The notes under the pieces: generated by a model | Told to the model about the DNA's origin: nothing | The model's database searches: none | Seen by the model: the letters and a program-made list of their open reading frames with translations, nothing else | In this document: positions 60,233 to 64,000 of the stretch, piece after piece | Numbering within the stretch: position 1 is the stretch's first letter | Layout of the letters: every line of letters begins with the position of its first letter | Translations under genes and position numbers: made by a program | Assembly: GCF_019443285.1 (NCBI RefSeq) | Contig: NZ_CP080327.1 | Span: 2,910,001 to 2,974,000, forward strand | Direction: 5' to 3' | DNA length: 64,000 bases | Source of the DNA: Aquisediminimonas profunda | Lineage (GTDB): Bacteria; Pseudomonadota; Alphaproteobacteria; Sphingomonadales; Sphingomonadaceae

Positions 60233-60994
60233 ATGTTGCGCTTTTCGGGCAAGACGGTGATTATCACAGGCAGCGGCGGCAGCATTGGTCGCGCCGCTTG
60301 CCTCAGGTTCGCGCGCGAAGGGGCAACGATAATCGGTTGTGACATCGACCCGGTTCGCGCGGAGGAAACGGAGCTGCAGGTGCGGGCTGCGGGCGGAGAA
60401 ATCCATTCCCTGCAGCCCTGCGACCTTACCGACCCGCATTCGGCCGACCAACTGATTGCCTTCGCCCTGACAAAAGTCGAAAAGGTTGACGTCCTCTACA
60501 ACAATGCAGCGCTTGCTCATTTTGCCTGGTTTGCCGACATGACATTCGACATGTTCAGCCAGACCTTGCGCGACGAACTCGATCTGGTTTTTCACCTGTG
60601 CAAGGCAATTTGGCCCCAATTCATCACGCAGGGCCACGGCGTTATTGTCAACACGGCATCGGTTTCGGGCATGATCGGTTATGAAGTGGTGCCCGGACTT
60701 GCGCATGCAACGGCAAAGTCCGGCATTCTTGGCATGACGCGCCACCTTGCAATGGAGGGCGCCAAAAACAACATTCGCGTAAATGCAATCTCGCCGGGCC
60801 TGATCCGCACCAACCAGTCAGAGGCGCTCCTTGCCGACCCCCAATGGGCTGAGAGGATGCAGGCGAAAGTCATGCTCCCTCGCCTGGGAAATCCTGAAGA
60901 TGTTGCAGGTGCGGCTGCGTTTCTGGCGTCTGATGACGCAAGTTGGATTACAGGAACAAACCTGATCGTAGATGGAGGGACGACCGCATGGTAA
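60233..60994 (+). CDS. SDR with His in place of the catalytic Tyr
   Basis: A 253-aa SDR: TGSGGSIGRAA (about 12-22), YNNAALAHF (about 89), NTASVSGMIG (Ser144) and GVIVN are typical. The catalytic YxxxK reads His158-Ala-Thr-Ala-Lys162 (GLAHATAKSG), so Tyr is replaced. A branch of SDRs with this GxAHxxAK pattern exists, as far as I recall, so it may still be active by another mechanism. It lies six bases after the receptor gene and overlaps the next SDR. Confidence 0.85.
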   Translation: MLRFSGKTVIITGSGGSIGRAACLRFAREGATIIGCDIDPVRAEETELQVRAAGGEIHSLQPCDLTDPHSADQLIAFALTKVEKVDVLYNNAALAHFAWFADMTFDMFSQTLRDELDLVFHLCKAIWPQFITQGHGVIVNTASVSGMIGYEVVPGLAHATAKSGILGMTRHLAMEGAKNNIRVNAISPGLIRTNQSEALLADPQWAERMQAKVMLPRLGNPEDVAGAAAFLASDDASWITGTNLIVDGGTTAW

Positions 60995-61734
60995 CTGCGA
61001 TGGCAGACCCACTTTCCAGGACGGTCATCGTGACGGGTGCAGCGCGGGGCATCGGCGCGGCCATTGCGCACATGTTTCTGCAAAAGGGCTTTCGCGTCGC
61101 TTGCGCCGACATATCGTTTTCAGATTTCGAAGCTCGCGGCACAAACCAATTCTTTGGGCACTGCGATGTTGCAGACCCCGTGAGCGTCCGCGATTTCGTC
61201 AGTCGGGTCGATGGTGCACTTGGGCCTGCCCACATACTCGTTAACAATGCCGGCATTTATCCGATGCAGCCATTTACAGCAATTACGACGGATGACTGGC
61301 GGCGAGTCATGGCAACCAATGTCGATTCGGTCTTCTATTTCAGCCAAGCTGTCCTGCCAACCATGCGGTCGGGAAAATGGGGTCGGATCATCAACATTGC
61401 TTCAAACACCTTTTTCATGGGCCTTCCAAACATGGCCCATTATATTGCCAGCAAAGGTGCTGTTATCGGCCTGTCACGCTCGTTGGCTGCCGAAGTCGGT
61501 ATCGATGGGGTTACGGTAAATTGCATTGCACCAAATTTCACTCGGACAGAAGGAACGGCGATCGTCGAACGCGAAGCCCCCGAAGTCGTTGCCCAAACGA
61601 TCGCATCGCAGGCCGTACCGCGCATTGCACTCCCAAGGGATATTCTGGGAACTGTCAGCTTCCTGGCAAGTGACGACGCGGAGTTCATGACAGGCCAAAC
61701 GCTCGTAGTCGACGGCGGAACCATCAAGCATTAG
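60988..61734 (+). CDS. Short-chain dehydrogenase/reductase
   Basis: A 248-aa classical SDR: TGAARGIGAAIAH (about 15-27), NNAGIYPMQP (about 80), IASNTFFMGLP (Ser), YIASK (about 150) and PNFTRTEGTAIV are present with the full Ser-Tyr-Lys set. The start is ATG 60988, overlapping the previous stop by 7 bases, or ATG 61000. Last gene of the receptor-SDR-SDR operon; a pair of successive dehydrogenations of an imported alcohol is plausible. Confidence 0.88.
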   Translation: MVTAMADPLSRTVIVTGAARGIGAAIAHMFLQKGFRVACADISFSDFEARGTNQFFGHCDVADPVSVRDFVSRVDGALGPAHILVNNAGIYPMQPFTAITTDDWRRVMATNVDSVFYFSQAVLPTMRSGKWGRIINIASNTFFMGLPNMAHYIASKGAVIGLSRSLAAEVGIDGVTVNCIAPNFTRTEGTAIVEREAPEVVAQTIASQAVPRIALPRDILGTVSFLASDDAEFMTGQTLVVDGGTIKH

Positions 61735-62086
61735 TCAGCATGGCAAGAGTTCTTGCCTTGCCTGTCAGTCGGACGCGCGTTCATCTCAGGTTCGAGCAGA
61801 TATCCCTTATCGCGCCAATTCTCACGCCGAAAAGTTGGACCGTTTGGCAAGGGCGCAGTACGCCCCTTTCAAACTTTGAATTCGGCCTCGCAGCAAACTG
61901 GTGCGGTTGCAATGACAGAGCCCATAGGGGCAATGCCAACCAAAGATTGGGACCCAGAAACGCCTGCTGTCCACCTCAAACTCGCCATCCCGGATTAACG
62001 ATATTCACCTCATATGCGGGCATTCAAATTTCGGATCTCGCGGATTCGGGTGCGCGCAAACTTAGGGATCGACTTGGATTGCGAGA
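61735..62086. other. Intergenic gap, nothing convincing
   Basis: Open frames at 61740-62090 and 61753-61998 have atypical composition and no recognisable domain. A GCCGAAAAGTTGGACC at about 61837 loosely resembles the regulon motif but misses the TAGGTG half. Confidence 0.5.
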
Positions 62087-64000
62087 TTAAGCTGTAGCTT
62101 CCACCCGGCCGCTGCGTTCCAGTTTACCCCAACCGACCCAGGGGCCGCGCATAGCGTTAATGACGGCACGGATCACTACCGTGTACATCAACTGACGGTA
62201 GATGAATCGTTGCGCAACCAGCAGCAGTGCAGGGTAGCGCTGCTCGCGTTGCTCCAGCCGGTATGCGACCCACCCGCAGATCAGATCAACACAGGTGAAG
62301 ACGATCCAGTAGGCGGCCATGCGCAGCACGTCGCTTTGTGTCTGATCCCAGCCATGCTGTTGAACACGCAGCCAGGTGGATACGATGCTCACCACCAGAG
62401 CAAGATCAATCAGCGGCGACACAAGAGCAAATCCGATCTGGAACACCCAAGCTTGCGGAATGCCGATATTGGCCAGCCCCTCAGGCTTGCGAGTCCGCAG
62501 GATCGAGCGGTGCTTCCAGAGGCATTGCAGTGTGCCGAAGGCCCAGCGGAAGCGCTGTGTGGCAAGTGCCGAGAACGTCTCGGGAGCCTCGGTCCATGCT
62601 ATGGCGTCAACATCGTAACCGATCCGCCAGCCCTTACGCTGGATGGCGATTGTCAAATCCTGATCTTCGGCAAGTGTGTCAGTCGGGTAATCGCCCACTT
62701 CAGCCAGCGCAGACCGACGCCAAGCCCCAACAGCGCCCGGCACAACCATGATTGCGTCGAACTGCGACAATGCCCGCCGCTCGAGATTTTGCGCGGTGAC
62801 ATACTCGACTGCCTGCCAGCGGGTCACCAGATTATGGCGGTTGCCAACCTTGGCATTGCCTGCGACCGCGCCGATTTCCGGATCGACAAACCACCGGGCC
62901 AATTTGGCGATGGTTTCAGCCTCGAATTGGGTGTCTGCATCAAGCGCGATGATAATCTCGCCCTTGGCCAGTTTCAGCCCTTCATTGAGCGCACGCGCCT
63001 TGCCGCCGTTCTTCAGCGTCAGGAGCCGCACGCGCGGATCGCCGCCGAAAGTGCCAGCAACAATTGCGCTCGTCTCGTCTTTCGAGCCATCGTCGATGAC
63101 AATCACTTCCAGGCTGATGTTGCGGCTCTGCAAAACACGCTTCACAGACGCGGCGATCACTCGCGCTTCATTGAACGCAGGAATCAATACGGAGACAAAC
63201 AGCGCGGGATCGATTGGCGGCGGGCTCGGTCGATTTTTGGGCCGATTGCTCCTCCACGCCAGACCAGCAAGCACAATCGCGCGCCCAATGCCCAACATCA
63301 CCACTGCAAAAAACAACCAATTGAGCGCGTACCCAATCATGCCAAAAAAGAGGAACACGCCGACATCTGCTCGGACCGAAAGCAGATCCCGGCCCGTCAC
63401 TTTCGGCATGACCGCGTCATACGACAACCCGGCAAGCCGGGATACAGGCACAAACTGGTAACCCTTTGCGCGCAGACCATCGATGATCGCTGGCAACGCC
63501 GCAACAGTCTGGGCACGGTCGCCGCCGCCGTCGTGGAGGAGGACAATCTGGCCAGCAGTTTGCGGATCATCGGTTTGTACCTGGTCGAGTGCCGTCTTGA
63601 CGATTTTCGCGACACCAGGGCGCTTCCAGTCGCTCGGGTCAACATGAAGGCCAACGTTGGTATATCCGTCTTGTTGTGCCACCAAAGCCGGGATGATTTC
63701 GTTAGTCGTCGTCGGCTCAGCATCGCCGAAATAGGGCGCGCGGAACAAGCGGGTGGAACGGCCGGTATAGGCCTCCACAAGTCGGTTGGTGCTGTTGAGT
63801 TCGATACGCGTGCCCTCGGCTGACACATTCGCCAGATTGGGGTGAGTGAAACTGTGATTGCCGATCTCGCTGCCTTCAGCAACAATGCGGTTGAGGAGAA
63901 AGGGGTGCGGCATCGCGTTCTCGCCAATGACGAAGAAGGTCGCAGGCACATGCTTCGCCTTCAGAATGTCGAGAATTTGTGGCGTCCATTCGGGGTCAGG
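62087..64000 (-). CDS. Polysaccharide deacetylase-glycosyltransferase fusion (partial)
   Basis: The reading frame enters from beyond the right edge; at least 637 codons are present and the N-terminus is missing. The first part is a NodB deacetylase: PDPEWTPQILDILKAKHVPATFFV, NHSFTHPNL (metal His pair), RAPYFG and VLLHDGGGDR. A membrane helix follows, then a GT2 glycosyltransferase: VIDDGSKDET, IIALDADTQFEAET, EDQDLTIAIQRKGW and QRFRWAFG (the QxxRW motif), and C-terminal membrane helices. It resembles chitin- or PNAG-type exopolysaccharide enzymes that polymerise N-acetylglucosamine while deacetylating it. Confidence 0.88.
   Translation of the reverse strand, partial: PDPEWTPQILDILKAKHVPATFFVIGENAMPHPFLLNRIVAEGSEIGNHSFTHPNLANVSAEGTRIELNSTNRLVEAYTGRSTRLFRAPYFGDAEPTTTNEIIPALVAQQDGYTNVGLHVDPSDWKRPGVAKIVKTALDQVQTDDPQTAGQIVLLHDGGGDRAQTVAALPAIIDGLRAKGYQFVPVSRLAGLSYDAVMPKVTGRDLLSVRADVGVFLFFGMIGYALNWLFFAVVMLGIGRAIVLAGLAWRSNRPKNRPSPPPIDPALFVSVLIPAFNEARVIAASVKRVLQSRNISLEVIVIDDGSKDETSAIVAGTFGGDPRVRLLTLKNGGKARALNEGLKLAKGEIIIALDADTQFEAETIAKLARWFVDPEIGAVAGNAKVGNRHNLVTRWQAVEYVTAQNLERRALSQFDAIMVVPGAVGAWRRSALAEVGDYPTDTLAEDQDLTIAIQRKGWRIGYDVDAIAWTEAPETFSALATQRFRWAFGTLQCLWKHRSILRTRKPEGLANIGIPQAWVFQIGFALVSPLIDLALVVSIVSTWLRVQQHGWDQTQSDVLRMAAYWIVFTCVDLICGWVAYRLEQREQRYPALLLVAQRFIYRQLMYTVVIRAVINAMRGPWVGWGKLERSGRVEATA

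Noticed and set aside
61740-62090. Plus-strand open frame after the last SDR
   Set aside because: No domain, no ribosome-binding site and odd composition; treated as non-coding.
62210-63823. Long plus-strand open frame (537 codons)
   Set aside because: It is antisense to the deacetylase-glycosyltransferase gene, which has clear catalytic motifs; the frame is a high-GC shadow.

Overview
The window looks like a chromosomal segment of an alphaproteobacterium, most likely Sphingomonadales (Sphingopyxis, Novosphingobium or Sphingomonas relatives). The basis is gene content: three TonB-dependent receptors or remnants, FecI/FecR control, abundant SDRs, a meta-cleavage aromatic pathway, CHAT and NHL-repeat proteins, and a dispersed intergenic repeat with CTTTGGGGTGG and GCGGACAT-type ends. 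No rRNA, complete tRNA or CRISPR array was found. The genus call is inference.

Region 1 (1-14 kb) holds a cytochrome b561 and di-heme peroxidase pair, an OmpR-type regulator with a degenerate receiver next to a secreted TPR-CHAT protein, a PilZ protein, an NHL propeller, an MDR dehydrogenase divergent from an Lrp regulator, a LysE exporter divergent from a LysR regulator, and a secreted BBE-type flavoprotein.

Region 2 (14-24 kb) is a mosaic of small, mostly membrane or hypothetical genes separated by about a dozen copies of the dispersed repeat. It also holds a TPR-TonB_C protein, a homocysteine methyltransferase and an IS1111-group (IS110 family) insertion sequence. The IS sits exactly inside one repeat copy and carries a non-coding right end that could encode its bridge RNA.

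Region 3 (24.2-33.4 kb, all minus strand) is a nine-gene run: thermostable-hemolysin-type acyltransferase, AMP-ligase fused to a heme-oxygenase-like di-iron oxidase, SDR, secreted TPR protein, methyltransferase, FecI, FecR, STN-TonB receptor and Cu/Zn superoxide dismutase. It reads as a self-regulated system that makes and possibly re-imports a small metabolite. This is my main candidate for an undescribed system.

Region 4 (33.9-38.3 kb) is a compact integrated element: tyrosine integrase, AlpA-type regulator, three small genes, a RepA-like AAA ATPase and a P27-type small terminase. It resembles a minimal phage satellite. An orphan 3' half of tRNA-Lys(CTT) lies beside the integrase as an attachment-site remnant. 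A decapitated TonB receptor and a nucleotide pyrophosphatase-like gene follow.

Region 5 (40.3-61.7 kb) is a catabolic regulon for an unidentified aromatic or cyclic compound. It has a complete lower meta-cleavage route (MhpB-, MhpC-, MhpD-, MhpF- and MhpE-like), a luciferase-type monooxygenase, flavin reductase, OYE reductase, SDRs, an esterase, SMP-30, an FAD oxidoreductase, a TonB receptor and a large MalT/LuxR-type regulator. A 14-bp motif close to CCAAAAGWTAGGTG recurs in each divergent promoter region and before the flavin reductase, and is the probable operator. The window ends inside a deacetylase-glycosyltransferase gene.
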